Positions 1-9,257 of a stretch of 64,000 bases of DNA are shown here, piece after piece. The notes beneath the pieces were generated by a model, which did no database searches, was not told the origin of the DNA, and worked only from the letters and a program-made list of their open reading frames with translations. The first letter of the stretch is position 1, and each line of letters begins with the position of its first letter. The translations under genes and the position numbers were made by a program. The DNA is from Vibrio ishigakensis (GTDB lineage Bacteria > Pseudomonadota > Gammaproteobacteria > Enterobacterales > Vibrionaceae). The stretch lies in NCBI RefSeq assembly GCF_024347675.1, contig NZ_AP024881.1, positions 1,798,001-1,862,000 of the forward strand. The letters are read 5' to 3'.

Positions 1-10
1 CCATTATTAT

Positions 11-90
11 CCGGTGTCTTGATTTGGTTTACAGTCTATCCGGGAGTGACTCATTTGGATGTGTCTAAGAAGCTTGAAAAAGTGTACTAG
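11..90 (-). promoter_or_regulatory. Upstream block, copy 1 (matches 5460-5539)
   Basis: Read on the minus strand, this block aligns almost gap-free with 5460-5539. Shared stretches include GTACACTTTTTC, AGACACATCCAAAT and CAAAT-AAGACAC. Copy 2 lies directly before a minus-strand membrane-protein gene, so copy 1 probably lies directly before a gene that starts at or just beyond the left window edge. The function is inferred: a shared promoter or operator, or the remnant of a duplication. No sigma-factor class can be assigned with confidence. Confidence 0.55.
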
Positions 91-146
91 GTTGGTGAGT
101 GTTAAACATGCGAGTGAGTGACGGGGTGCCGTTACGAAAACAAGGA

Positions 147-176
147 AGGGAAGAAACCATTGAGCGATTCTTCCCT
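147..176 (-). terminator. Likely terminator of the minus-strand operon
   Basis: A 9-bp perfect inverted repeat (AGGGAAGAA / TTCTTCCCT, 12-nt loop) lies just past the stop codon of the FMN glutamate-synthase-like gene. On the minus strand it is followed by a moderately T-rich stretch. The T-tract is weak, so this is a probable rather than certain intrinsic terminator. Confidence 0.45.
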
Positions 177-191
177 ATAAAAGCACTCATA

Positions 192-1673
192 CTACTCATG
201 ATGCTGATAGAGCTTATCAAGTGCAATGGACAAACCATTCTCAGTGACAACCCTAACGTGATCCATTTTAATGTCTCTTGCGTTGGTCACTCCGCACGAG
301 TGCGCAATAAGCCCGACGCCGTAATGGATATACTTGTTGTAGTTTGCTACACGTTGCTTTTTGTCTTCGACATTCAATCCTTTTTGCAGCGATTTATTCT
401 GTGTCGTAATGCCAGTCGGACAAGTATCTTTATTGCACTTAAGTGCTTGAATACAACCCAGTGCAAACATATGGCCACGGGCTGATACAACAAAGTCAGC
501 CCCTAAAGCGAGCGCCCAAGCAACTTTACTCGGAGTGATCAATTTGCCAGATGCAATCAACTTAGTTCGGGGCATAAGGCCTCTTTCCCGCAACAATTTT
601 GCCATCAAAGGTAGGCTGTCTTTCAAAGGTAAACCCATATAATCCATCAAGGGTTGTGGAGCAGCCCCTGTCCCCCCGTCGGCACTGTCTAGCGTAATAA
701 AGTCCGGGGCAGACTCAATACCACGCGATTCTATTTCGTCGAATAACTCTTCTAACCAAGCTGAATTACCCATTACGAACTTGAACCCAACCGGCTTACC
801 TGTCACCTCTCGAACGTGAGCTATCATATCGAGCAGATCCGCAGCAGACTTAATCTCTGGGTGTCCATTGGGGCTGATAGAATCTTTACCCGCCTCGATG
901 CCACGAATCTGTGCTATCTCGGCAGTCACTTTACGACCCGGCAGTATCCCTCCTTTACCAGGTTTAGCTCCTTGACTCATCTTGATTTCAAACATTCGTA
1001 CTTGTTCGTGAGCTGCTACCTCTTTTAGCTTCTCATCACTCAACTTACCGTTTTCATCTCGAACTCCATACTTGGCTGTACCTATCTGAAAAACCAAATC
1101 GCCTCCACCCTCAAGGTGATATGAGCTCAGGCCCCCTTCTCCGGTATTCATCCAACACCCCGCAATTTTCGCACCACTAGAAAGTGCTCGCACAGCAGGT
1201 GCAGACAAAGCGCCAAAGCTCATTCCCGATATGTTGAAAACAGATTTAGTTGTATAGGGTATTCGGCTGTACTCACCAATGGTGACAGCTGCAGGTTCAA
1301 CGGCGTCCTCAGTCATCACCGGAAAAGCATGATTCAAAAATAAGATCGTACCGGATGGGTCTAAACTACGTGTCGAGCCAAACGCAATGGTGCGGTCTTC
1401 GTTTTTTGCGGCCTTATACACCCATGAACGCTCTGCTCTGTTAAATGGCATCTCTTCTCTATCTAGAGCGAAAAAGTATTGGCGAAAGAATTCACCCTGT
1501 TTTTCAAATAGGTATCGGAAACGCCCTATAAAAGGATAGTTCCTACGAATCGCGTGCTCGTACTGATTCTTATCCACAATATACATGTATATGACGGCCA
1601 GAATTACAATACCTATTACGACTATCAGCATACTCGCTAAAAAAGAGGTGGCAGAAAACATGAAATCACCCAT
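192..1673 (-). CDS. FMN-binding glutamate synthase family protein
   Basis: This 493-aa protein corresponds to the FMN/synthase domain of the glutamate synthase large subunit (GltB central region, YerD-like), without the amidotransferase part. Residues 8-30 form one membrane segment, so the enzyme is probably membrane-anchored. The barrel motifs SADGGTGAAPQ and the cysteine cluster ALGCIQALKCNKDTCP (C-x5-C-x4-C, as in the GltB 3Fe-4S site) are intact. The start follows a clear AAGGAG. The gene is the last of a three-gene operon behind an ALDH gene (58-nt gap). True glutamate synthase activity is doubtful because no glutaminase domain or small subunit is nearby; the family is known to include oxidoreductases of unassigned substrate. 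Confidence 0.88.
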   Translation of the reverse strand: MGDFMFSATSFLASMLIVVIGIVILAVIYMYIVDKNQYEHAIRRNYPFIGRFRYLFEKQGEFFRQYFFALDREEMPFNRAERSWVYKAAKNEDRTIAFGSTRSLDPSGTILFLNHAFPVMTEDAVEPAAVTIGEYSRIPYTTKSVFNISGMSFGALSAPAVRALSSGAKIAGCWMNTGEGGLSSYHLEGGGDLVFQIGTAKYGVRDENGKLSDEKLKEVAAHEQVRMFEIKMSQGAKPGKGGILPGRKVTAEIAQIRGIEAGKDSISPNGHPEIKSAADLLDMIAHVREVTGKPVGFKFVMGNSAWLEELFDEIESRGIESAPDFITLDSADGGTGAAPQPLMDYMGLPLKDSLPLMAKLLRERGLMPRTKLIASGKLITPSKVAWALALGADFVVSARGHMFALGCIQALKCNKDTCPTGITTQNKSLQKGLNVEDKKQRVANYNKYIHYGVGLIAHSCGVTNARDIKMDHVRVVTENGLSIALDKLYQHHE

Positions 1674-1731
1674 TTTAACTCCTTATGAAATCACTAAAAA
1701 AACGGTCAGTTTTGTTACATCAAATTGGTAA

Positions 1732-3120
1732 TTAGCCATGTTTAAACACCGCCATTTTGTCTTGGGTCATGTCATGCATTGTGTAGCCAATACCACCAGT
1801 TCCATATCCCGAGGTATGTCGGCCAGCAAATGGCATCCAGTCAACACGAAACGCTGTATGGTCGTTTACCATAACTGCGGTAGCATCCAGGTGCTTTATA
1901 CAGTGCTGTGCAATGGCCTGGTTTTCGGTAAAGACAGAAGCTTGAAACGCCACATCCAAAGAGTTTGCTAACTCAATAGCCTGATCAATGTCATCGTAGG
2001 TGTACACACACACCACCGGCCCAAAAATCTCTTTTTGGGAAACTTTGCTTTGCTGCGAAGGCTCAAACAGTATGGTGGGTGCATAGGTGGTATCTGATAG
2101 AGCTTTCCCTCCAGAGAGTACTTCAGCTCCCTCTTGAACCGCCTCATCGACCCACTGCGCAACTCTGGTCACTTCTGCGGGTCGAATCAGAGGACCGCAT
2201 TGTGTTGCCTCTTCTCTCGCGTCACCCACAACGAGCTTATTGGCCTCATATGCCATTAACTGCGCTAGCTCTCTTGCGTACTTTTTAGGAGCAAACACAC
2301 GTTGCACTGAAACACACACTTGTCCAGAGTGATAGAACCCACCTTTCATCAAGGCCGGCAAGGCACTGTTGAGATCTGCATCTTCAGCCATGATAACTGG
2401 GGCAGCGCCCCCATGTTCCAGCGCACAACGTGTACCAGGAGCTAATTGTGAACGGAGCATCCAACCAACTCTTGCTGAGCCAATAAACGTCAGGAAAGCG
2501 ACTCTTTGGTCGGTAATCAATTTCGATGCTACCTCATTTTCAAGGTAAACCATTCGGCACCAACTATCGTCCAATCCCGCTTCATAGGCTATTTCAACAA
2601 AACGCTGACAACTTAAAGGTGTGTCCATAGCCGGCTTAACAATCACGGGACAACCGACAGCAATAGCAGGAGCAACTTGGTGAACAATCAAATTCAAAGG
2701 GTGATTAAATGCAGAGACAGCGACCACAACCCCTATTGGCTCTCGTGAGGTGAAAGCCGTTCTGCCAGCACCTGCTGCAGTAAGATCCATCGGAATCTCC
2801 ACACCACGTTCACTCTGCAACTCCGAAATACATAGCTGAACGCCTGCAATTGCGCGGTCTACTTCGATTCTCGCATCGATAAGCGGTTTTCCACCCTCTG
2901 AAGCGATCAACATAGCGAGCTGCTCAAACTCTTCCTGCATAATTCTGGCAATGTTGCCAAGAATCGTAATGCGTTTATGTTTCGGTTGCCAATGTGCTCG
3001 ATGACGATACAGATGGTAAGCTTCGGCTAGAAATTCTTCGACCGTGTCCCAATCAGTGAAAGGCACTTCCCCTATTTCAGAGAGGTCAAAAGGGTTATGA
3101 ATTTTGGCTATTTTTTGCAT
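1732..3120 (-). CDS. NAD(P)-dependent aldehyde dehydrogenase family protein
   Basis: This 462-aa protein of the aldehyde dehydrogenase superfamily oxidises an aldehyde to the acid in the cytoplasm. The catalytic set is visible: Asn in SAFNHPLN (about 140), general-base Glu in LEHGG (about 235) and nucleophilic Cys in GQVCVSVQR (about 269), followed by the EIFGPV motif. I chose the ATG at 3120; an in-frame GTG at 3129 preceded by AAGAGAG is an equally possible start. Either start overlaps the 3' end of the upstream ThDP-enzyme gene, which implies translational coupling. The pairing suggests that the ThDP enzyme makes the aldehyde this enzyme oxidises, but the substrate cannot be read from the sequence. 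Confidence 0.9.
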   Translation of the reverse strand: MQKIAKIHNPFDLSEIGEVPFTDWDTVEEFLAEAYHLYRHRAHWQPKHKRITILGNIARIMQEEFEQLAMLIASEGGKPLIDARIEVDRAIAGVQLCISELQSERGVEIPMDLTAAGAGRTAFTSREPIGVVVAVSAFNHPLNLIVHQVAPAIAVGCPVIVKPAMDTPLSCQRFVEIAYEAGLDDSWCRMVYLENEVASKLITDQRVAFLTFIGSARVGWMLRSQLAPGTRCALEHGGAAPVIMAEDADLNSALPALMKGGFYHSGQVCVSVQRVFAPKKYARELAQLMAYEANKLVVGDAREEATQCGPLIRPAEVTRVAQWVDEAVQEGAEVLSGGKALSDTTYAPTILFEPSQQSKVSQKEIFGPVVCVYTYDDIDQAIELANSLDVAFQASVFTENQAIAQHCIKHLDATAVMVNDHTAFRVDWMPFAGRHTSGYGTGGIGYTMHDMTQDKMAVFKHG

Positions 3121-4760
3121 ACGACACACGCTCTCTTGGATAGTTCATCAATCAGAACCTTTTGGTTTTCCGAATAGTCCACTGGGATTTCAATAAGGTG
3201 AACACCGCCTTGCTCAAAAGCATCATTTAAAATGGGCACTAACTGTTCTGCACTCGGAACACGACTTGCTTTTGCACCATAAGATTCAGCGTATTTAACG
3301 AAATCTGGGTTGTTAAACTCCAATCCCCAATCCTGAAAACCAGCGGCGGCTTGCTTCCAACGAATCATGCCGTAGGAGTTGTCATTAAGGACAGCAACAA
3401 CCAAGTTGAGCCCCAAGCGCACTGCGGTTTCCATTTCTTGGCTGTTCATCATAAAACCGCCATCGCCGCAAATTGCCATTACTCGCTTGTTAGGGTGCAT
3501 TTTCGCAACCATCATTGCAGACGGTAAACCCGCCCCCATAGTGGCCAATGCGTTATCGAGCAGTACAGTATTTGACTGGTATGCCTTGTAGTTTCTAGCA
3601 AACCAAATTTTGTAAATACCATTATCGAGGGCAATGACATCTCCAGCGGCCATCACTCGACGGACATCCGCCACCAGCCTTTGAGGCACGATTGGGAATC
3701 TCGGGTCATCCACTCCCTCAAGCAGATGCTTTTCTACCTCGGTTTTAACCAGGTTAAAGATGGAACGGTCAAATTCAATTGGCTGTTCAAAGTGGTTCTT
3801 CAGGAGCTCGATAGAGGCAGAGATATCACCGACAATTTCTAACTGTGGGAAATAGACCTGATCGACTTGAGCGGATTTATAGTTGATGTGAATAACCTTT
3901 CTGTCATCGCCTTCATGCATAAAGAAAGGTGGTTTCTCAACCACGTCGTGACCAATATTGATAATCAAATCGGCATTAGCGATTGCTTCGTGCAGATAAT
4001 CTCCTGTGGAGAGCGCGGCTGTACCTAAGCACATATCAAGTCGTTCATCGACAACCCCTTTGCCCATTTGTGTATTGAAAAAAGGAATCTGAAGATGCTC
4101 GACAAAACTTTGCAGGGTTTTACAAGTTGCTTTACGATTGGCACCGGCACCTACTAGCACAAGAGGAAATTTTGCCGAACGGATGAGGTCTGCAGCCTGC
4201 TGGATAACATTATCCTCTGGCCTTGCATACCAACGAGGATGCGGTGTGATCACGCTTGCATCACAATCCTCTCTAGCAATATCCTCGGGTAACTCGAGTA
4301 GTACTGCACCTGGTCTCTCTTCCTCGGCAAGGCGGAAGGCTTCTCTAACGATGGATGGGATAGTATTACCATGAACGATTTGCTTAGACATTTTGCAAAC
4401 CGGGTCAAACAAACCTACGACATCAATGATTTGAAATTGACCCTGCTTAGATTTCTTTATCGGCTTTTGACCTGTCAGCATGACCAAAGGGAACGCGCCT
4501 AAGTGTGCATAAGCTGCTGGCGTTGCGAAGTTTGTTGCTCCTGGCCCTAGCGTCGCCATGCAAACACCGGCTTTGCCCGTTAAACGACCATAGGTTGCCG
4601 CCATGAAGGCTGCTCCTTGCTCATGACGCGTTAACACCAGTTTGATGTTAGAGTTTCTCAAAGACTCGACCATATCGAGATTCTCTTCACCCGGGACGCC
4701 AAAAATAAACTCCACACCTTCGTTTTCGAGTGCCCTTACAAATAAGTCTGATGCTTTCAT
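3108..4760 (-). CDS. Acetolactate synthase large subunit-like ThDP enzyme
   Basis: This 550-aa member of the thiamine-diphosphate decarboxylase/carboligase family is the first gene of the operon. The N-terminal PYR domain carries GVPGEEN and the catalytic Glu of TRHEQGAAFMA (E47). The C-terminal PP domain has the ThDP/Mg motif GDGGFMMN...LNDNSYG. The length fits acetohydroxyacid synthases, and FNTQMGKG resembles the middle-domain motif. No regulatory small subunit gene follows, which argues against the biosynthetic ilvBN role. With a coupled ALDH gene, a 2-oxoacid decarboxylase role is an alternative to acetolactate formation. The ATG is preceded by GAAGG. Confidence 0.85.
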   Translation of the reverse strand: MKASDLFVRALENEGVEFIFGVPGEENLDMVESLRNSNIKLVLTRHEQGAAFMAATYGRLTGKAGVCMATLGPGATNFATPAAYAHLGAFPLVMLTGQKPIKKSKQGQFQIIDVVGLFDPVCKMSKQIVHGNTIPSIVREAFRLAEEERPGAVLLELPEDIAREDCDASVITPHPRWYARPEDNVIQQAADLIRSAKFPLVLVGAGANRKATCKTLQSFVEHLQIPFFNTQMGKGVVDERLDMCLGTAALSTGDYLHEAIANADLIINIGHDVVEKPPFFMHEGDDRKVIHINYKSAQVDQVYFPQLEIVGDISASIELLKNHFEQPIEFDRSIFNLVKTEVEKHLLEGVDDPRFPIVPQRLVADVRRVMAAGDVIALDNGIYKIWFARNYKAYQSNTVLLDNALATMGAGLPSAMMVAKMHPNKRVMAICGDGGFMMNSQEMETAVRLGLNLVVAVLNDNSYGMIRWKQAAAGFQDWGLEFNNPDFVKYAESYGAKASRVPSAEQLVPILNDAFEQGGVHLIEIPVDYSENQKVLIDELSKRACVVCKK

Positions 4761-4991
4761 TGGAACCTTCTTTTTCTAACTCATTGATTTCAATCTACGT
4801 GTCTATTTAGTGGGTCATTTAAAGCTCTCTTCCACCAAGTTAAATCCAGCATTAACGCTAGTTGCATATAGATTGGTTTACAAAGTGAACAGTAAGGTGC
4901 TATCCCATTACAGCTTTGAAGATGTGAATCTCATCCTGTTAGACACCTTACCTATTCACAAATAGTGCCTTTATTGCCATCTAGTGAGTCA

Positions 4992-5450
4992 TTAGCCTTT
5001 GTTAAGCTTCGAGTACGAAACACCTAGAGCAACGCCAAACACCAAGTGAAGGACAAATGTCATTACTGGCACCTTGATGTCCAATGCCAAGCCAAACAGC
5101 CCGAGATTAGCCAGAGGCATTAGTACAACCATCATTGCCAACCAAGCAGAAATCGCGAGTGCTACGGCTTTAGTCAGTTGATTTGTGCCTGGGAGAATTT
5201 TATTGAGCACTACCAAAGCACCGCCCCATACAAGACTGCCTAGCAAAAAGTGCATGACCCAACCGACACCCATGCCAAGACTCAAGCCAATATATTCAGT
5301 GATAAGGTTGCTAAGAATATGAATGGGATTAAAAGCAGGCATAACTCCTAGCACGCTTTTAATCATCATGAACAACGTAAGTACAGCCGTTGCAATAAAA
5401 CCAGCAACGAAACCTCGAGTTAGGTTATTAATGTTAAACATGTCGGTCAC
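4992..5450 (-). CDS. Small four-helix membrane protein (DUF6789-like)
   Basis: This 152-aa protein has about four hydrophobic helices (residues roughly 11-33, 47-72, 88-112 and 122-145) and short polar loops. The pattern resembles the DUF6789 family of unknown function, an assignment made from memory of the pattern only. It has a GTG start at 5450 with GGAG just upstream; an in-frame ATG lies three codons later. It stands alone, divergent from the large signalling operon. Its upstream region is repeated at the left window edge, so a paralogue or co-regulated gene probably lies just outside the window. I do not know its function. Confidence 0.72.
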   Translation of the reverse strand: MTDMFNINNLTRGFVAGFIATAVLTLFMMIKSVLGVMPAFNPIHILSNLITEYIGLSLGMGVGWVMHFLLGSLVWGGALVVLNKILPGTNQLTKAVALAISAWLAMMVVLMPLANLGLFGLALDIKVPVMTFVLHLVFGVALGVSYSKLNKG

Positions 5451-5459
5451 TCCATTTTT

Positions 5460-5539
5460 CCAGTGTCTTAATTTGATTAGTAACTTATCGAGGAATGACG
5501 AATTTGGATGTGTCTTAGAAGACCGAAAAAGTGTACAAA
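5460..5539 (-). promoter_or_regulatory. Upstream block, copy 2 (matches 11-90)
   Basis: This is the partner of the block at 11-90, directly upstream of the GTG start of the small membrane protein. It contains a short dyad, GTCTT-AG-AAGAC (5512-5523), that is not fully kept in copy 1, whereas the flanking GTACACTTTTTC and ACATCCAAAT are kept. High conservation of non-coding DNA in front of a gene suggests shared regulation; the regulator is not known. Confidence 0.5.
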
Positions 5540-5648
5540 GTCATTAACTAATGACGTCTATCGAAATAATTGCAGTTGGATAGCACCCTTAATAAAAGTC
5601 ACATATACTCAGATATCATGATATTTAACAGGGAGTTAGTTCAAAATC

Positions 5649-8600
5649 ATGTCTCAGTTGTTAAAAGTTCCATCTACATTTGTGTGGGGCACTGCATTTA
5701 TATCCTTTTTCCCCGCAGCACTTTTGTTACTTGGGATTAGCTTCGATACATCAAGCCAACTGATTGATATTGAACCCCTGCTGAACGCTTCTCTCACTGA
5801 AATCAAAGAAGCTATATATCCAAGCTTCGCTGGTTCGTTTACTCACACCATTTTAGAGTGGGCATCAATAAGTATCGCGGTGTTAACCGTATTCGTTGCC
5901 TTTGCTCACTTTAAAATTAAGAGGGATGCGGTTACCCCTATTATTGGGGTCGCTTTATTTACTGCTGGTTTAATGGATGCTTTTCATGCCTTAGCCGCAG
6001 ATAGACTAATCTCAGCTGCTGCACCGAACGAATATTTCGTCCCTTTTACTTGGGCAATAGCAAGACTTTTCAACGCTAGCATAACCATGGCAGGTGTATG
6101 TCTATTGCTGATTTATGGTAATAAAAAGGCGAAGCTAAGCTTCGTCTTTTCGGTCACAGTGATCTTTGGGTTAGTGGCCTATGCAATTATGGCCTTCTGT
6201 GCAACCCAACCCTCTCTCCCACAAACGATCTATCCCAATGCATTCATTTCAAGACCTTGGGATATAGGGCCATTAGTATTGTACTTTGTGTGTGGACTTT
6301 GGCTGTATCCTAAGTTTTACAAGCGCCAGCCTTCCCTTTTCACTCAAGCTCTATGGATAAGTCTTATTCCTCAGATTATGACTGAGCTACATATGGCTTT
6401 CGGTTCCACTGGTCTCTACGACAGTCATTTCAACATTGCTCATTTCCTAAAGATTGTTGCTTACGCTGTACCCTTCATCGGCCTCCTACTCGACTACATC
6501 AAAACCTATCAATCGAAGCAAAGATTAGAACAGGCTTTATTAGCCGAAAAGAACAACCTAGAAACAATGGTTAGAGGCAGGACACTAGAGCTAGAAAAAA
6601 GCGAAGCAATGACAAAATCAATTATTGAAACGGCATTGGATGCAATCATTCTAATTGATAAAAACGCTCGCATTATTACTTGGAATAAACATGCAAATCT
6701 AACCTATGGGTGGACAGAGCAAGAAGTGTTGGGCAAGCCTATTACCGATATCTTCGAGCTGGATAACGACACGTATAACTACACTTCTGAACTTGAAACT
6801 CTGCTAACGACGGGAGTTAACCCTCTAAAAAACAAGAGGCTAGAGGTTATGGCTCACAGTAAACATGGCCAAGCTTTTCCCATAGAGCTCACCTTCTCTC
6901 CTATTCTACAAGGTAATGATTATGTCTTTAGTACAATATCTAGAGACATTAGTGCTCGAAAACAAGGAGAAGACGAACTCAAAGCGGCTCGAGAGTCAGC
7001 AGTAAAAGCAAATAGTATAAAAAGTGAGTTCTTGGCGAATATGAGTCATGAAATACGCACACCAATGAATGCAATTATTGGTATGTCTGACTTGGCATTG
7101 GAGACAAAACTCGATTCAAAACAACATAACTACGTTTACAACATCAACCGCTCTGCCAACTCATTACTTGGCATCATCAATGACATTCTAGATTTCTCAA
7201 AGATTGAGGCGGGTAAGCTTTATATGGAAAGTATTCCTTTCCGTATAGAGGATGTACTCGATGAATTGGCTGCCATGCTCAGTTTTAAAGCTGAAAAAAA
7301 GTCGGTTGAACTTCTCTTCGACATCCCTCCAGCATTACCTGAAGGTCTAATTGGTGATCCGCTTAGGTTAAATCAAGTTTTAATTAACCTTGGAGATAAC
7401 GCCATCAAGTTTACCGAAGTCGGTGAAGTCATCATTTCCGTACGTCTAATCGAACAAGCTAAGGGATGGTGTCGTCTCAAATTTAGCGTCAAAGATAGTG
7501 GTATAGGTATTGATAAACAAAAGATAGATTCCCTATTCAACTCTTTTACACAAGCTGACACCTCTACAACCAGAGAGTTTGGAGGGACAGGCCTGGGCCT
7601 TACCATTAGTCGAAAGATCGCAGAAATTATGGATGGCGAATTAACTTGCGAAAGCGAGCTATCCAAAGGGTCTACCTTTTCATTTACCGCCAAGTTTCAG
7701 CAAGATGAGGTGCAAGAGAGTAGCCCCACAACAAATTATCCAAGTTATAAAGTTCTAATCGTCGATGACAATCAGAGCTCAAGAGACATATTAAACAACA
7801 TATTGACTTCGTTCGGTATGTCTTGCGATCAAGCTGAGAACGGAAGCTTAGCACTAGAAAAAATCAAAACTGCGGACTCAAATAGAGCACCCTATGAGCT
7901 GATAATCATTGATTGGCAGATGCCAGAGATCGATGGTATCGAGGTAGTTAAACGCATACAAACACTAGACATTGTATCGGCACCACCAGCTGTTGTAATG
8001 GTGACCGCGCATGGTAAACAAAAGGCTCAAGAGGCCGCCAGCGGAACTCCGATCAAGTCGTTTCTAACGAAACCAGTCACCCCTTCAACACTACTAGACT
8101 CTATTTTGGTTGAAAAAGGAAAAGAGATACTTCACCAAAACCGAGCAGCAGTGCGAGAAGAAGAAGTTGAAAAGGCTATAGACGGACTGCGCGGCGCTAA
8201 AATTCTGCTTGTTGAAGATAATGCTATTAACTTGGAGTTGGCTGTCGACGTCCTTAATCGACAAGATATCGATGTTATCACAGCCAAAAATGGAGTTGAG
8301 GCAATACGACAACTGGAACAACAAGTATTCGATGGTGTACTGATGGATTGCCAAATGCCAATAATGGATGGTTACGAGGCAACCCGAAACATTCGCAACA
8401 ACGAAAGCTTTAAGCAGCTGCCTATCCTTGCTATGACCGCAAACGCCATGGCAGGCGATAAAGAGAAAGTCCTTGAGGCTGGAATGAATGACCACATCAC
8501 AAAGCCAATAAATCGCCGTAGGCTCTTCTTAACAATGGCCAAATGGATAAAACCAGCGCAACCGTTATTAAAGAAAGCGCCGAAAGAAAAAACAGAAGAC

Positions 8601-9224
8601 CCAGTATCCATTCCTGAAATTAAGGGAATAAACCTTAATGCAGGTCTAGCGATTTGCAATGATAGCCCCTCTCTTTATCTTTCACTTCTTAAAAATCTAG
8701 TGGAACAAGAGAGTGACTTTAAAGCTCGATTCCAGCATCACCTTGCCGACCGCAATATCAAAAGCGCCACACTATGTGCGCACACTCTTAAAGGCGTTTC
8801 CGGCAACCTTGCTGCTGAAAAGGTATATCAAGCTGCTTTTGAGTTGGAAGAAGCGTGTAAGCAAGGTAATTATGAGCAGATTCATGAGCGCGCGAAGCCT
8901 GTTTTTAGGCTTCTAGAGGATTTACTTTCAAACATTAAAGTTGCGATTGAGGACCTAGCCATTGAGAAACCGAATCTGCTCACTGATAAAGATCTCTGTG
9001 AGCTACTTCATTCTATTTTGATACTACTGGAGTCATCGGATACAGAGGCTATTGAGCAGATAGAAGACATCTCAATCACTCATCATGGTGATGAGATTGA
9101 GAAGCTATTGAATGAGCTAAGAAATGCAGCAGACAACTACGATTTCAATCAAGCAATGGCCTCATGCCAAAAACTACTTTCGGCATTAGATTGTGAGATG
9201 GACGGCGATGATACTAACGCTTAA
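5649..9224 (+). CDS. Membrane hybrid histidine kinase (7TM-PAS-HisKA-HATPase-REC-REC-HPt)
   Basis: This 1191-aa inner-membrane sensor kinase starts the signalling operon. Residues 10-285 form an N-terminal region of about seven to eight helices that resembles a MASE3 sensor. A coiled linker and a PAS domain (about 320-440) follow. The HisKA H-box is intact ([12 protein letters not shown]467), as are the ATPase N-box (NLGDNAIKF), G1 (DSGIG) and G2 (GGTGLGL). The two receivers have phospho-acceptor Asp residues D755 and D900, and the C-terminal HPt has His in AHTLKG (H1045). It is a full four-step phosphorelay in one chain. The tail after HPt (about 1110-1185) resembles the tail of the next kinase. 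No output domain is present, so the phosphate probably leaves through HPt. The signal is unknown. Confidence 0.93.
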   Translation: MSQLLKVPSTFVWGTAFISFFPAALLLLGISFDTSSQLIDIEPLLNASLTEIKEAIYPSFAGSFTHTILEWASISIAVLTVFVAFAHFKIKRDAVTPIIGVALFTAGLMDAFHALAADRLISAAAPNEYFVPFTWAIARLFNASITMAGVCLLLIYGNKKAKLSFVFSVTVIFGLVAYAIMAFCATQPSLPQTIYPNAFISRPWDIGPLVLYFVCGLWLYPKFYKRQPSLFTQALWISLIPQIMTELHMAFGSTGLYDSHFNIAHFLKIVAYAVPFIGLLLDYIKTYQSKQRLEQALLAEKNNLETMVRGRTLELEKSEAMTKSIIETALDAIILIDKNARIITWNKHANLTYGWTEQEVLGKPITDIFELDNDTYNYTSELETLLTTGVNPLKNKRLEVMAHSKHGQAFPIELTFSPILQGNDYVFSTISRDISARKQGEDELKAARESAVKANSIKSEFLANMSHEIRTPMNAIIGMSDLALETKLDSKQHNYVYNINRSANSLLGIINDILDFSKIEAGKLYMESIPFRIEDVLDELAAMLSFKAEKKSVELLFDIPPALPEGLIGDPLRLNQVLINLGDNAIKFTEVGEVIISVRLIEQAKGWCRLKFSVKDSGIGIDKQKIDSLFNSFTQADTSTTREFGGTGLGLTISRKIAEIMDGELTCESELSKGSTFSFTAKFQQDEVQESSPTTNYPSYKVLIVDDNQSSRDILNNILTSFGMSCDQAENGSLALEKIKTADSNRAPYELIIIDWQMPEIDGIEVVKRIQTLDIVSAPPAVVMVTAHGKQKAQEAASGTPIKSFLTKPVTPSTLLDSILVEKGKEILHQNRAAVREEEVEKAIDGLRGAKILLVEDNAINLELAVDVLNRQDIDVITAKNGVEAIRQLEQQVFDGVLMDCQMPIMDGYEATRNIRNNESFKQLPILAMTANAMAGDKEKVLEAGMNDHITKPINRRRLFLTMAKWIKPAQPLLKKAPKEKTEDPVSIPEIKGINLNAGLAICNDSPSLYLSLLKNLVEQESDFKARFQHHLADRNIKSATLCAHTLKGVSGNLAAEKVYQAAFELEEACKQGNYEQIHERAKPVFRLLEDLLSNIKVAIEDLAIEKPNLLTDKDLCELLHSILILLESSDTEAIEQIEDISITHHGDEIEKLLNELRNAADNYDFNQAMASCQKLLSALDCEMDGDDTNA

Positions 9225-9257
9225 GTGCCATTACTCTTGCTTTGAAAAGAGAGAAAT

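Noticed and set aside
192..1673. Glutamate synthase large subunit (gltB)
   Set aside because: The glutaminase domain and the small subunit are absent; only the FMN domain family is supported.
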